Positions 7,764 through 15,777 are shown, counted from the stretch's first letter. The stretch is 28,611 nt of DNA from SHZI01 sp049290495 (GCA_049290495.1 JBATNV010000152.1:1-28611); one strand, 5' to 3'. Notes: generated by a model not told the origin, from the letters alone. Numbers and translations are program-made.

Positions 7764-8804
7764 ATTCAAATCGAAATCATTCTCGAACCGGATCTCACAC
7801 CAGAGCAGGTTACCGAACTTGCGGTCGCCGCCGAAGGCTACGGTATACGGGCGCTTTGGCATTCGAACTATCACGCCCACTGGGACCCTTTCGTCACGCT
7901 GGTACCAGCGGCCATGGCGACGAAGAAGATACTCCTCGGTGTACTGGCTGTCAGCCCTTACGAGCTTCATCCGCTCAAGATGGCCAACTCGATCATCAGC
8001 CTCAATGAAATCAGCAAGGGCCGGGCCATCCTCGCCGTCGGCGGCGGCGGCGCGGTACTGAGTTCCATCGGCACGACCATCGATTACAAGAAGCTGCGCA
8101 TCGTACGCGGCGTACGCGAAGCGGTGGACATCCTCAAGTCCGCTACTACCGGCAAGTTCAGCATGGGCTACAAGGGGGAGATCTTCCAGGTCACCCGGCC
8201 GCACAAGATGGCCTGGGCCAAATCACGCCCGGCCCGCATCTATACCTGCTCGACCGCACCGCAGATGCTGCGCATGGGCGCAGAAGTGGCTGATGGCCTG
8301 CAGATGAGCGATGTGCCAATACCCATGATTGGCGAAGCGATGGAGAACGTGCGCATCGGCCTCGCCCGGCGCAAGGAACCGGCGCAGGATTTTCGTACCG
8401 GCAACTTCTGGGCCTGGCACATCAAGAAGGACCGCAAGAAATCGATGTACGAAGCGCGGCGGGAACTCGTGTTTCGCGGTGAAATGGTGCCGCCATTCAC
8501 CGGTCTGCATCACTTCCTGGACGAAAAGGACGTGCAGTACGTGAAGGACAACTGGGCCAACTTCGCCAAGGCTTACTGGACACGTTCCGGAGTCATTGAA
8601 GGTGCACCCGAAGCGATGGTGAACCACCTGATCGCGGAACTGTCATCGGCCGGCGACCTCAGCAACATTGAGCAGGAACTGGTCCGCTACCGGCAGTTCG
8701 AAGCGGCCGGACTCAGCGATCTGGCGCTGCGACTTTTCGACGAGCCGATGGATGGCCTGAAACTGATTGCCGAGCACGTCCTTCCGGCATTCGAGCGCGC
8801 CTGA
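7764..8804 (+). CDS. LLM-class flavin monooxygenase, paralogue 2, non-standard start
   Basis: This luciferase-like monooxygenase is a full-length paralogue of the one at 267-1280: QIEIILEPDLTPEQVTELAV matches its N-terminus, KKILLGVLAVSPYELHPLKMANSIISLNE its middle, and ALRLFDEPMDGLKLI its C-terminus. The oddity is the start. The frame is open back to 7692 but has no ATG, GTG or TTG until ATG 7914, which would remove the first beta-strand and helix of the barrel. The homologous methionine position is an ATT codon at 7764; a CTG lies at 7752. Neither has a convincing ribosome site. It may use a rare start, may have lost its start and be decaying, or may contain a sequencing error. Cofactor and substrate are unknown. 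It lies between the truncated haemoglobin gene (divergent) and the hemerythrin-like gene (convergent). Confidence 0.8.
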   Translation: MQIEIILEPDLTPEQVTELAVAAEGYGIRALWHSNYHAHWDPFVTLVPAAMATKKILLGVLAVSPYELHPLKMANSIISLNEISKGRAILAVGGGGAVLSSIGTTIDYKKLRIVRGVREAVDILKSATTGKFSMGYKGEIFQVTRPHKMAWAKSRPARIYTCSTAPQMLRMGAEVADGLQMSDVPIPMIGEAMENVRIGLARRKEPAQDFRTGNFWAWHIKKDRKKSMYEARRELVFRGEMVPPFTGLHHFLDEKDVQYVKDNWANFAKAYWTRSGVIEGAPEAMVNHLIAELSSAGDLSNIEQELVRYRQFEAAGLSDLALRLFDEPMDGLKLIAEHVLPAFERA

Positions 8805-8808
8805 GAGC

Positions 8809-9357
8809 CTAGGCCAGACCGAGCGCCTTGGGAAAGAGGACCTCATTCTCCTTGCGCACATGCTCAGTGGTGTCGGCAGCAAACATTGCGAGTTCGTCGA
8901 GCAGCTCGCGGTGTTCGGACACCGCCCACGCCGGCGGCTGAAAATCGTCTGTCAGCTGGCGCAGATAGTCGAGCAACTCATCGATGAAGCCATGCTCGCG
9001 CTGCATGCACTCGATCGGCGGCAGGATGATCTGCATATCGACCGGGCTGACCCCGGTCGACCCCGCGATCTGCCGGAGCACCGGAAACAGCATGGTTTCC
9101 TCGCGATGCATGTGCGTGAGCATCTCATCGCTCAGGGCATCGACCGCCTCCCGGACCTTCGTCAGCCGCTCATCGCGCTGGAGGTCGGCGGTGGGAATCG
9201 ATACCGCGCGCTCCTGCATACGAGGCAGCGCATCGCGGACATAGACGTGATGCGTATCGAGGATCAGGTCCAGCAGCGCCGGAATCGCCAGGTCAGAGGA
9301 CGGATCAGCGGGCAGCGACTGGGCCCCCGGAACAGCTGCTACAGGTTTTTGCGGCAT
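8809..9357 (-). CDS. Hemerythrin HHE-domain protein, RIC/YtfE-like
   Basis: A 182-residue di-iron four-helix protein. Likely metal ligands appear in order: the HH pair at 36-37, HMHREE at 82-87, EH at 121-122 and H166 with E170 in EHVRKENEVLFP. The layout, including the LTDDFQPP segment before the last helix, resembles the C-terminal domain of RIC/YtfE, which repairs iron-sulfur clusters after nitric oxide or oxidative damage. The cysteine-bearing N-terminal ScdA domain of full RIC proteins is absent, so the repair role is uncertain; oxygen or NO sensing or binding is an alternative. Its stop lies 4 bases from that of LLM paralogue 2, and its start is 65 bases from the divergent hemX start. 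Confidence 0.82.
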   Translation of the reverse strand: MPQKPVAAVPGAQSLPADPSSDLAIPALLDLILDTHHVYVRDALPRMQERAVSIPTADLQRDERLTKVREAVDALSDEMLTHMHREETMLFPVLRQIAGSTGVSPVDMQIILPPIECMQREHGFIDELLDYLRQLTDDFQPPAWAVSEHRELLDELAMFAADTTEHVRKENEVLFPKALGLA

Positions 9358-9422
9358 GGATGCACCCGGCGATCACTGGCAGAATGGGCTACCGCTGGAT
9401 CTGCCACCGGATATTCCCGAAT

Positions 9423-10526
9423 ATGAACCAATATACGCCGGCCACCGACAGCACTGCATCAGCTTCGCCGGCAGACCGTGCCACAGTGTTGCCCCCACCG
9501 CGCAGCGGGCGGATCCAGGCAATCAGCATAGCCTTGCTCGCCCTCAGTATCGCAGTGGCAGTAGCTGTCTACGTCTGGATCGGGCAACGCCAGGGCTTCG
9601 GGCCACAGCTCGCCGAGCTGCAAAAAGAGGCAAGTGTCAGGACTTCCGAGTTCGCCGCGCTCAAGGCGCGCGTCGATGAATTCAGCGCCGGACGGCGTCG
9701 CCAGGATGAAGACATAGACCGGCTCGCGGAACGGATCAGCCAGGAAACGGAGGCGCTCGGCACGCTACCCGCACGCATCGATACCCTGCAGGAATCCGTC
9801 GAGCGTTTCGCCGCTGCCGGCGACAAGGTGCGGGCTGCCTGGCTGCTGGCCGAAGCGGAACACTACATGCGTATCGCCAATGCCCAGCTGGGTCTGGCCG
9901 GCGACGTTGATGTCGCACAGACTTCGCTCGGCCTGGCTGACGACACGCTGCGAGAACTCAATGAACCGCGCCTTATACCGGTGCGCAAGCTGCTGGCCAA
10001 AGAGATCAACGACCTGAAAGCCGTTCCCCGGCCGGATACCGAAGGTATCGTCCTGACGCTGGGTAGCCTCGCCGACAGCCTGGAGGGTCTGCCGCTCAAG
10101 AACGCCATGCCGGATACCTTCCGCGAAGCACCCGCAGCACCGGCAGGGGAACTCTCCGGCTTTGCGCGTGCCGTGGCAACCGTGCGCGCTGCGTTGGGCA
10201 GCCTGGTCAGTATTCGCCGGGCTGATGATCCGATTTCGCCGCTGCTCTCGGATGCGCAGAAGACCGTCCTGATCCGCAGCCTGGACCTGGAACTGCAGCT
10301 GGCACGACTGGCAATCATGCGCGGTGACGCGGGTATGTTTCGCCGTTCCGTCGGGGCCGCCACGGAACGCGTCGCCGACCAGTTTGACCCGTTATCCGCA
10401 GACGTACAGTCCGCACTCGAGTCGCTCAAGGACTTGTCGGAGGTCCGGTTGCCCGATGAACTCCCGGATATATCATCTTCGTTGACCCTGCTGCTGCGCC
10501 TGACAAGCGCCGGGAAAAGCGAATGA
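9423..10526 (+). CDS. hemX: HemX-like inner-membrane protein
   Basis: A 367-residue HemX-family protein, often annotated as uroporphyrinogen-III C-methyltransferase although the family is not shown to be a methyltransferase. A cytoplasmic tail rich in Pro, Ser and Thr is followed by one membrane helix at about 31-53, a coiled-coil region (QLAELQKEASVRTSEFAALKARVDEF and on to about residue 125) and a helical domain with the typical AAWLLAEAEHYMRIANAQL. The frame is open to 9360; I chose ATG 9423 because the residues before it do not look like the family, but no strong ribosome site supports it. It overlaps hemY by four bases (ATGA), so the two are translationally coupled. The usual upstream partners hemC and hemD are not here. 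Confidence 0.87.
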   Translation: MNQYTPATDSTASASPADRATVLPPPRSGRIQAISIALLALSIAVAVAVYVWIGQRQGFGPQLAELQKEASVRTSEFAALKARVDEFSAGRRRQDEDIDRLAERISQETEALGTLPARIDTLQESVERFAAAGDKVRAAWLLAEAEHYMRIANAQLGLAGDVDVAQTSLGLADDTLRELNEPRLIPVRKLLAKEINDLKAVPRPDTEGIVLTLGSLADSLEGLPLKNAMPDTFREAPAAPAGELSGFARAVATVRAALGSLVSIRRADDPISPLLSDAQKTVLIRSLDLELQLARLAIMRGDAGMFRRSVGAATERVADQFDPLSADVQSALESLKDLSEVRLPDELPDISSSLTLLLRLTSAGKSE

Positions 10527-11749
10527 AAGCCGGCTTCACGATCATCGTCGCGCTGATGATCGGAGCGCTTGCCGCTCATCTGGTGCTGCCCGACAACGGC
10601 TATGCGCTGATCAATTTTCGCGGCTATATCATCGAAACGTCGGTGCCGGTACTCGTACTGCTGCTGATACTTGCCTACCTCGCGGTACGCACTGTGGTTT
10701 ACATCTGGCAGGCACCGCGCCGGCTTGGCGAGGCCTGGGCGCGCGGCCGGGCGAGAAGCGCCGGCAAGAAGGCGACGCAGGGCTATATAGCCCTCGCTGA
10801 AGGCCGACTGGCCCAGGGCGAACGCCTGCTGACCCGTGGTGCCCGTCACTCCGAGACACCGTTGCTCAACTACCTCGCCGCAGCCCGCGCGGCGCAGATG
10901 CAGGGCGACCGGCAACGGCGCGATGCATGGCTCAATATGGCCTGTGTGCAGGAACCGGCGGCCACCGATGCGGTGCTGCTGACGCAGGCCGAACTGCAGC
11001 TGGAAGACGGCCAGTACGGCGAGGCGCTGGCCAGCCTGAACCGCGTCCGTGAACGGCAACCGGGCCACGCTCAGGCGTTGAAGCTGCTTGGCGATCTGCA
11101 TCAGCGTCGCAAGGAGTGGCAGCCGCTGGCCGAACTCCTGCCGTTGATCCGGCGGCACGGCAATGTGGCACCTGAAATGCTCGATGAGTGGGGCGTGGCC
11201 GCCTGGAGCAACCTGATGGCCACACTACAGACTGATCGTAGCGCGCTCGAGCGCCTCTGGGACGATGTACCACGCCATCTGCGCCGTGAGCCGCGGCTGA
11301 CGCTGGCGCGCGCGCAGGCGCTGATCGCCTGCGGTGCCGTCGATGATGCCGAGGTAGAGATCCGGCGCACACTGAAGGACGACTGGAGCGAGGCACTGGT
11401 AAAACTATATGGTGAGCTCCCGGTTGCAGATCCCGCTGCCCATCTGAAGCGCATCGAAGCCTGGCTCAAGGAGCATCCCGAAGATCCGGCCTTACTGCTC
11501 GCTGCCGGTCGGACCTGCGTCCGACACCAGCTGTGGGGCAAGGCGCGCAGCTATTTCGAGACCAGCCTGGCCATTCGCGCCGTACCGGAGACCTACCGCG
11601 CACTCGGCCAGTTGATGGCACAGGTCGGCGAGGCGCAGTCTGCGTCACGGGCTTTTGAACGCGGGTTGTCGATGGCAACCACGGCACCGCAAGCAAACTC
11701 CGTGGCGAATACAGCGCTACCCGCCACATCCAGCCGCGCCGCGATCTGA
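10523..11749 (+). CDS. hemY: HemY-like membrane protein with TPR repeats
   Basis: A 408-residue HemY-family protein, tied to protohaem biosynthesis by gene order but of unproven biochemical role. Two N-terminal membrane helices (about 3-22 and 38-62) flank the conserved NFRGYIIETS motif. The rest is a helical TPR-type domain: ATQGYIALAEGRLAQGERLL, PLLNYLAAARAAQMQGD, and QLEDGQYGEALASLNRVRERQPGHAQALKLLGDL. The start codon overlaps the hemX stop as ATGA. The stop is directly adjacent (11749/11750) to that of the convergent nudC, leaving no room for a separate terminator. The proteobacterial HemY named here is not the protoporphyrinogen oxidase of Bacillus that shares the name. Confidence 0.88.
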   Translation: MKAGFTIIVALMIGALAAHLVLPDNGYALINFRGYIIETSVPVLVLLLILAYLAVRTVVYIWQAPRRLGEAWARGRARSAGKKATQGYIALAEGRLAQGERLLTRGARHSETPLLNYLAAARAAQMQGDRQRRDAWLNMACVQEPAATDAVLLTQAELQLEDGQYGEALASLNRVRERQPGHAQALKLLGDLHQRRKEWQPLAELLPLIRRHGNVAPEMLDEWGVAAWSNLMATLQTDRSALERLWDDVPRHLRREPRLTLARAQALIACGAVDDAEVEIRRTLKDDWSEALVKLYGELPVADPAAHLKRIEAWLKEHPEDPALLLAAGRTCVRHQLWGKARSYFETSLAIRAVPETYRALGQLMAQVGEAQSASRAFERGLSMATTAPQANSVANTALPATSSRAAI

Positions 11750-12694
11750 TCAGCGGCGGGCCGGTTCGGCCGCAGCCCAGTCCATGGCAAGACCCGAAAG
11801 CCCCGGGCCGGGCACCTGATCGAACCAGCTTTCGATCAGGCGGAAAGCAATCGAAATCGGCGGCGGCAGCAGCACTCGACCGGCGCTGATATCGGCGCGC
11901 GACAGCCATCGTGCTTCGATGAGTTCGCCATCGTTGAGTTGAATATCAGTGCTTTGTGCCTCGGCATGGAAACCGAGCATCAGCGCAGAGGGAAACGGCC
12001 ACGGCTGGGAAGCCATATAGACCGCATCAGACACGACGACATTGGTTTCTTCACGAACCTCGCGGATCACTGCTTCTTCCAGCGTCTCGCCAGGCTCGAC
12101 GAAACCGGCGATAGTGGAAAAGCGGCCTTCCGGCCAGCTGGCCTGTCGCCCGAGCAGGCACCGCTCGCCGTGATGCACGAGTGCGATCACCGCCGGGTCA
12201 ATGCGCGGAAAGCAGCGCTGCGCACAGGATTTATCGCTGCATACCATGACGAATCCACCCTCGGTGGGCCGGTTTCGCGCACCGCAGACACCGCAATGGC
12301 GATGACGTTCCTGCCAGAGAATCATCGCCCTCGCATAGGCCAGCAGCGCCGCATCGGCCTCACTGACCTGGCTACTGACCTCGCGCAGACCGAGAAACCC
12401 CGCGCTGGGCAACCCGCCGGGTGGCGCATCGCCGTGAAATTCCACGGCAAACAGCGCGCGACCGGCACGCCGGCCCAGAAACACCATGGTTTCATAGCCG
12501 GTGGCAGCGAGCTCCAGCTCTTCGCGACGACAATCTGCCGCGAAGCCGCCACGCACCAGGCACCGCGACTGCCAGACCGGCAGAAAGCGGGTCTCGGGCT
12601 CGGCAAAGACGGCGGCCAGCGCCTCCGGAAGCTGGCGCAGTTCCGCCAGGCGCTCGATGCCGGCGCCACTGAAAGTGAGCCTGACGATAGTCAT
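11750..12694 (-). CDS. nudC: NAD+ diphosphatase / NAD-RNA decapping Nudix hydrolase
   Basis: A 314-residue NudC-type hydrolase that cleaves NADH or NAD+ into NMN and AMP and, in E. coli, removes NAD caps from RNA. Zinc ligands C134, C137, C152 and C157 form the ribbon. The Nudix box begins at G197 (GFVEPGETLEEAVIREVREETN), with the metal-binding REVREE at 211-216. The family hallmark SQPWPFPSA is at 229-237, which separates NudC from other Nudix enzymes. The N-terminal domain is divergent, as is usual. It is 9 bases downstream of the FlhC-like gene on the same strand and is probably cotranscribed with it. Confidence 0.93.
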   Translation of the reverse strand: MTIVRLTFSGAGIERLAELRQLPEALAAVFAEPETRFLPVWQSRCLVRGGFAADCRREELELAATGYETMVFLGRRAGRALFAVEFHGDAPPGGLPSAGFLGLREVSSQVSEADAALLAYARAMILWQERHRHCGVCGARNRPTEGGFVMVCSDKSCAQRCFPRIDPAVIALVHHGERCLLGRQASWPEGRFSTIAGFVEPGETLEEAVIREVREETNVVVSDAVYMASQPWPFPSALMLGFHAEAQSTDIQLNDGELIEARWLSRADISAGRVLLPPPISIAFRLIESWFDQVPGPGLSGLAMDWAAAEPARR

Positions 12695-12703
12695 GTCTTC
12701 AGG

Positions 12704-13258
12704 TTACGCGTGATCCTTCACTTCGCAAAACGGGCAGCGCTCGTAGTCCAGCGCATAGGCATCACGCACATAGGGGCCGTCGCACAGCGCACACCAGGCC
12801 AGTTGGAGTTCATGGGTGCGTACCAGCGAACCGAGCAGATTCCACGCCCACTCAAAGGAAAGCTGCGGCTGATGGTGCAGATACAGATAGGCCTCATAGG
12901 CATCGCAGAAGCGGCAACCCATGACATTGGGCGGCAGATTCACGGCCCGCAGGCTCCTTCCGGAGGTATCAACTTCGGCAACCCGGCTGTGGACCAGCAG
13001 TCCGGCGATCAGGCTCGCCTCACCCTGGCGGTGCGCGGTGTTCACGAAGGGCGCGATCTGGCTAGGCGTCTTGCCGCGTCGGCGACGCACGGTATGACTC
13101 TGGCCGGGGAAATAGCTGGCATAGATCTTCCGGATCCGGTCTTCGGTAAAGCCCGTACACAGGCGGATCGTGCCTGTACGGGCCTCGTGGCGAATCATGC
13201 GAACAGCGAGATCGAAGCGGTCACGCTCGGTGGCATAGCGATCATCTGTGGCGCGCAT
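12704..13258 (-). CDS. FlhC-like zinc-binding transcriptional regulator
   Basis: A 184-residue protein that I place near FlhC, the zinc-binding partner of FlhD in the flagellar master activator. Support is a helical N-terminal region with RHEARTGTIRLCTGFTEDRIRKIY, a basic RRRRGKTP loop at 58-65, and a C-terminal four-cysteine site C156-x2-C159 ... C175-x2-C178 with nearly the same spacing as FlhC's. A further CRFC pair (115-118) is present. The ribosome site GAGG is 6 bases before the ATG. It shares a strand with nudC, and a protein with an FlhD-like N-terminus is encoded divergently 121 bases away. No flagellar genes are in the window, so the targets may not be flagellar. Recognition is by eye; another zinc-ribbon DNA-binding family is possible. 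Confidence 0.62.
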   Translation of the reverse strand: MRATDDRYATERDRFDLAVRMIRHEARTGTIRLCTGFTEDRIRKIYASYFPGQSHTVRRRRGKTPSQIAPFVNTAHRQGEASLIAGLLVHSRVAEVDTSGRSLRAVNLPPNVMGCRFCDAYEAYLYLHHQPQLSFEWAWNLLGSLVRTHELQLAWCALCDGPYVRDAYALDYERCPFCEVKDHA

Positions 13259-13379
13259 ATATACCTCGTGTTTTTACCATATTTGGGCAATTTCGACCAA
13301 AACTAATTAAATATCCTGTTTATTTGTTACCTTGGGAGCACATATAGTAGCTATGTCAGCTGGTATTGGAAGGCATCAA
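13259..13379. promoter_or_regulatory. Divergent AT-rich control region between FlhC-like and FlhD-like genes
   Basis: This 121-base gap is clearly more AT-rich than the coding DNA on either side and separates two divergent regulatory-type genes. It contains the inverted repeat TTTGG-N10-CCAAA (13282-13301) and an AT block around 13300-13327. Promoters in both directions are expected; I could not assign clear -35/-10 pairs. The repeat is a candidate site for self-regulation. Confidence 0.4.
13368..13373 (+). promoter_or_regulatory. Ribosome binding site fixing the FlhD-like start
   Basis: GGAAGG lies six bases before ATG 13380. It favours that start over the upstream TTG 13332 and ATG 13353, neither of which has a well-spaced site. 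Confidence 0.55.
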
Positions 13380-14015
13380 ATGACCGCAAAGTGGCCTGAA
13401 ACGCGCCTTGGTACCGAGCTTTATGGCTTTAATCGGGAGTTCCTTGAGTTGCTTCGGGACGGGGCCCGCGAGCCGCATGTGTTCGGCCTTGATGCGCCAC
13501 TGCGTCAGCGCCTGGCCAACCTGAACCCGACCCAGCTCGACAGCATCGCCAGGACGCCATGCCTGCTGGCCAGCTTCAGCGTCCTGCCACCTGCAAGCTG
13601 TCCACGCGGAGTTGCTGAACCGTCTCGCCATAGCCCGGAACCGATTCCCGCTGCGCTGGCCGAAGCTGCAAGGCTGTTTGCAGCATCGCTGCTCGCCTGG
13701 CTCTGGCATACCGCCCGCGAGGACCGCTTACTGGCGGTGCTCTGCATCGGCCCCGGTCTGCAAGATCTGGATGGCCTGGCCGGCGCTGCCTTCGGCGACC
13801 TGCAGAGAGCCGCGGTGACCGCCACTGAATATCTCGAGGCACGCTTCTGCCGTCATCCGCGGCTGTGGCCGGATTTGCTGCGGGCCGCATCCAGTAGCGA
13901 TACGCAGCTGATGGCTGCGACGCACCTGTCGGCTGTGCAGCTCACGCTGGTTCGGCGCGTACCATTGTCCGGAACGCAGCGCGACAGCTTGCATCGGCCG
14001 CCCACAAAGCACTGA
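13380..14015 (+). CDS. Protein with FlhD-like N-terminal region
   Basis: A 211-residue protein. Residues 14-66 (LYGFNREFLELLRD ... VFGLDAPLRQRLANL ... QLDSIARTPCLLASF) line up by eye with the helical core of FlhD, including the NxxxLxLL helix, the FxL step before a helix, and a leucine-rich helix ending near a Cys. The remaining 140 or so residues have no counterpart in FlhD (about 116 residues in E. coli); they hold a helical stretch with LAEAARLFAASLLAWLWHTARED and a region I do not recognise. The FlhC-like gene is divergent across a 121-base gap. Together these suggest a two-part regulator built like FlhDC, but in opposite orientation and away from flagellar genes. A plain hypothetical protein is the alternative. 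Confidence 0.5.
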   Translation: MTAKWPETRLGTELYGFNREFLELLRDGAREPHVFGLDAPLRQRLANLNPTQLDSIARTPCLLASFSVLPPASCPRGVAEPSRHSPEPIPAALAEAARLFAASLLAWLWHTAREDRLLAVLCIGPGLQDLDGLAGAAFGDLQRAAVTATEYLEARFCRHPRLWPDLLRAASSSDTQLMAATHLSAVQLTLVRRVPLSGTQRDSLHRPPTKH

Positions 14016-14037
14016 GGGACAGGCACAATGCCGCGCC

Positions 14038-14988
14038 ATGCATGCCCTGTCTGTCCGTCAGCTCGTCAAGGTGTACGCCAATGGCGTTCAGGCACTGGCT
14101 GGCGTTGATCTTGATGTTCCGCGTGGCGACTTCTGCGCCTTGCTGGGGCCGAACGGGGCCGGCAAAACCAGCCTGATCGGTATCGTCACCTCGCTGGTCA
14201 GGAAGACCAGCGGCACGATCAGCGTATTCGGCCACGATCTCGACAGCGAACTGAATGCGGTGAAGTCGGCCATCGGGGTGGTGCCACAGGAGATCAACCT
14301 CAATCTCTGGGACAAGGTCAGCAATATCGTCGTCAACCAGGCGGGCTTTTATGGCGTGCCGCCCGCCCGCGCCCGCCAACGTGCGGAGATCTGCCTCCGG
14401 CAGCTGCAGCTCTGGGACAAGCGCCATGACTTTGCGCGCACATTGTCCGGCGGCATGAAGCGACGACTGATGATCGCGCGGGCGCTGATGCATGAACCGG
14501 CACTGCTGATTCTCGACGAGCCGACGGCTGGCGTCGATATCGAGATACGCCGTTCGATGTGGGATTTTCTTCGCGAAATCAATGCGGCGGGTACCACCAT
14601 TATCCTGACCACACACTATCTTGAGGAAGCCGAGAACCTGTGCCGGCACGTGGCGATCATCGATCACGGACGCGTGATCCTCGATGACAGCATGGCGGCT
14701 GTGCTGGCCCGGCTGCAGCAGCAAGACCTCCTGTTGACCCTGCGCGAACCGGTCACCGTTCTGCCGGCCGTACCGGGCTTCGATGCCCGGCTGATTTCAG
14801 ATCACGAAATCGAAGTGACCGTACCCCGGTCACACCAGATCAACGAGCTGTTCGCCGGGCTATCTGCCGCGGGACTGGAGGTCGTGAGCCTGCGCAACAA
14901 GGCGAACCGCCTTGAGGAGCTTTTTCTCACGCTCACGGAACGCAAGGACAATGCGTCCGCGGCACGCATCGGGGAGCTGCGGCAATGA
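14038..14988 (+). CDS. yadG: ABC-2 exporter ATP-binding protein, YadG-like
   Basis: A 316-residue ATPase of an ABC-2 exporter. It shows Walker A GPNGAGKT (37-44), the Q-loop glutamine in PQE (about 84), the signature LSGGM (136-140), Walker B LLILDE (156-161) and the switch histidine H193 in TTHYLEEAE. A C-terminal domain of about 100 residues follows, as in YadG, CcmA and drug-exporter ATPases. Its stop overlaps the permease start as ATGA (14985-14988). The pair starts 22 bases after the FlhD-like gene, so read-through from that gene is possible. YadGH-type pairs are widespread in gammaproteobacteria and their substrate is unknown. Confidence 0.9.
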   Translation: MHALSVRQLVKVYANGVQALAGVDLDVPRGDFCALLGPNGAGKTSLIGIVTSLVRKTSGTISVFGHDLDSELNAVKSAIGVVPQEINLNLWDKVSNIVVNQAGFYGVPPARARQRAEICLRQLQLWDKRHDFARTLSGGMKRRLMIARALMHEPALLILDEPTAGVDIEIRRSMWDFLREINAAGTTIILTTHYLEEAENLCRHVAIIDHGRVILDDSMAAVLARLQQQDLLLTLREPVTVLPAVPGFDARLISDHEIEVTVPRSHQINELFAGLSAAGLEVVSLRNKANRLEELFLTLTERKDNASAARIGELRQ

Positions 14989-15758
14989 GCTTCAGACAAC
15001 AGGCGATCGCACTGGCAACACTGTCGCGCAAGGAATATGACCGCGTCGTACGCATCTGGCTGCAAACCGTACTGCCGCCGGCGATCAACATGGGCCTCTA
15101 CTTCCTGATCTTTGGCAAGCTGATCGGCTCGCGCGTCGGGCGGATGGACGGCTTTGACTATATGCAGTACATCGCGCCTGGACTGATCATGATGGCGGTT
15201 ATCACCAACTCGTACGGCAACGTCGTTTCATCATTCTTTTCCGCAAAGATCCACCGGCACCTGGAAGAGATGCTGGTCGCGCCGATGGCGGCATCGACCA
15301 TTGTGCTCGGACACATGGTCGGCGGTATCGTGCGCGGCATACTGGTGGGGCTGATGGTTGCCGTCGTTGCAAGGCTGTTTACGCCGCTGCCACTGGTTCA
15401 TCCGCTGACCACCACATCGGTATTTCTGCTCTGCGCAGCAATCTTCTCGCTGGCCGGCCTGATCAACGGCATTCTTGCCAAGCACTTCGACGATATCTCG
15501 ATCATCCCGTCCTTCGTGCTTCAGCCGCTGACCTACCTGGGCGGCGTGTTCTACTCGATCACGCTACTGCCCGATCTTGCGCAGCAGCTGTCGAAACTCA
15601 ATCCGATCCTGTACATCGTGAATGCCTTTCGTTACGGCATGCTCGGCAGTTCCGATATCGATATCGGCGTAGCGCTTGCGATGATGCTGGTGAGCCTGGC
15701 GGTGCTGTTCGCCGTCTGCGTCGTACTGCTCACGCACGGTACGCGGATCCGCGACTAG
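14985..15758 (+). CDS. yadH: ABC-2 exporter permease, YadH-like
   Basis: A 257-residue integral membrane protein with about six predicted helices, the partner of the preceding ATPase. The N-terminal RKEYDRVVRIWLQTVLPPAINMGLYFLIFG is the family's typical entry, and the LQPLTYLGGVFYSITLLPDLAQQLSKLNPILYIVNAFRYG segment matches the ABC-2 signature region. Translational coupling to the ATPase is shown by the four-base overlap. The gene converges on the gspB homologue with only 19 bases between the two stops. The exported substrate is not indicated. Confidence 0.9.
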   Translation: MSFRQQAIALATLSRKEYDRVVRIWLQTVLPPAINMGLYFLIFGKLIGSRVGRMDGFDYMQYIAPGLIMMAVITNSYGNVVSSFFSAKIHRHLEEMLVAPMAASTIVLGHMVGGIVRGILVGLMVAVVARLFTPLPLVHPLTTTSVFLLCAAIFSLAGLINGILAKHFDDISIIPSFVLQPLTYLGGVFYSITLLPDLAQQLSKLNPILYIVNAFRYGMLGSSDIDIGVALAMMLVSLAVLFAVCVVLLTHGTRIRD

Positions 15759-15777
15759 GGCGAGCGGGGTACCGCGC

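Noticed and set aside
7736..8008. ATG at 7736 as the start of LLM paralogue 2
   Set aside because: It is in a different frame from the conserved protein; its translation (Ser, Asn, Arg-rich) has no similarity to the family. Using it would need a frameshift for which I see no slippery sequence.
8807..8814. Palindrome GCCTAGGC between LLM paralogue 2 and the hemerythrin-like gene
   Set aside because: Eight bases with no loop or T-run; expected by chance at this length in a window of this size.
9863..11158. A 431-codon open frame on the minus strand
   Set aside because: It is antisense to hemX and hemY, with low-complexity Ser/Arg-rich translation and no family features.
11939..13306. A 455-codon open frame on the plus strand
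   Set aside because: It runs antisense across nudC and the FlhC-like gene and into their upstream region. Both minus-strand genes have conserved motifs, while this frame shows none.
15759..15777. Bidirectional terminator between the ABC permease and gspB
   Set aside because: The gap holds only a short imperfect palindrome around GGTACC and no T-run, too weak to call.
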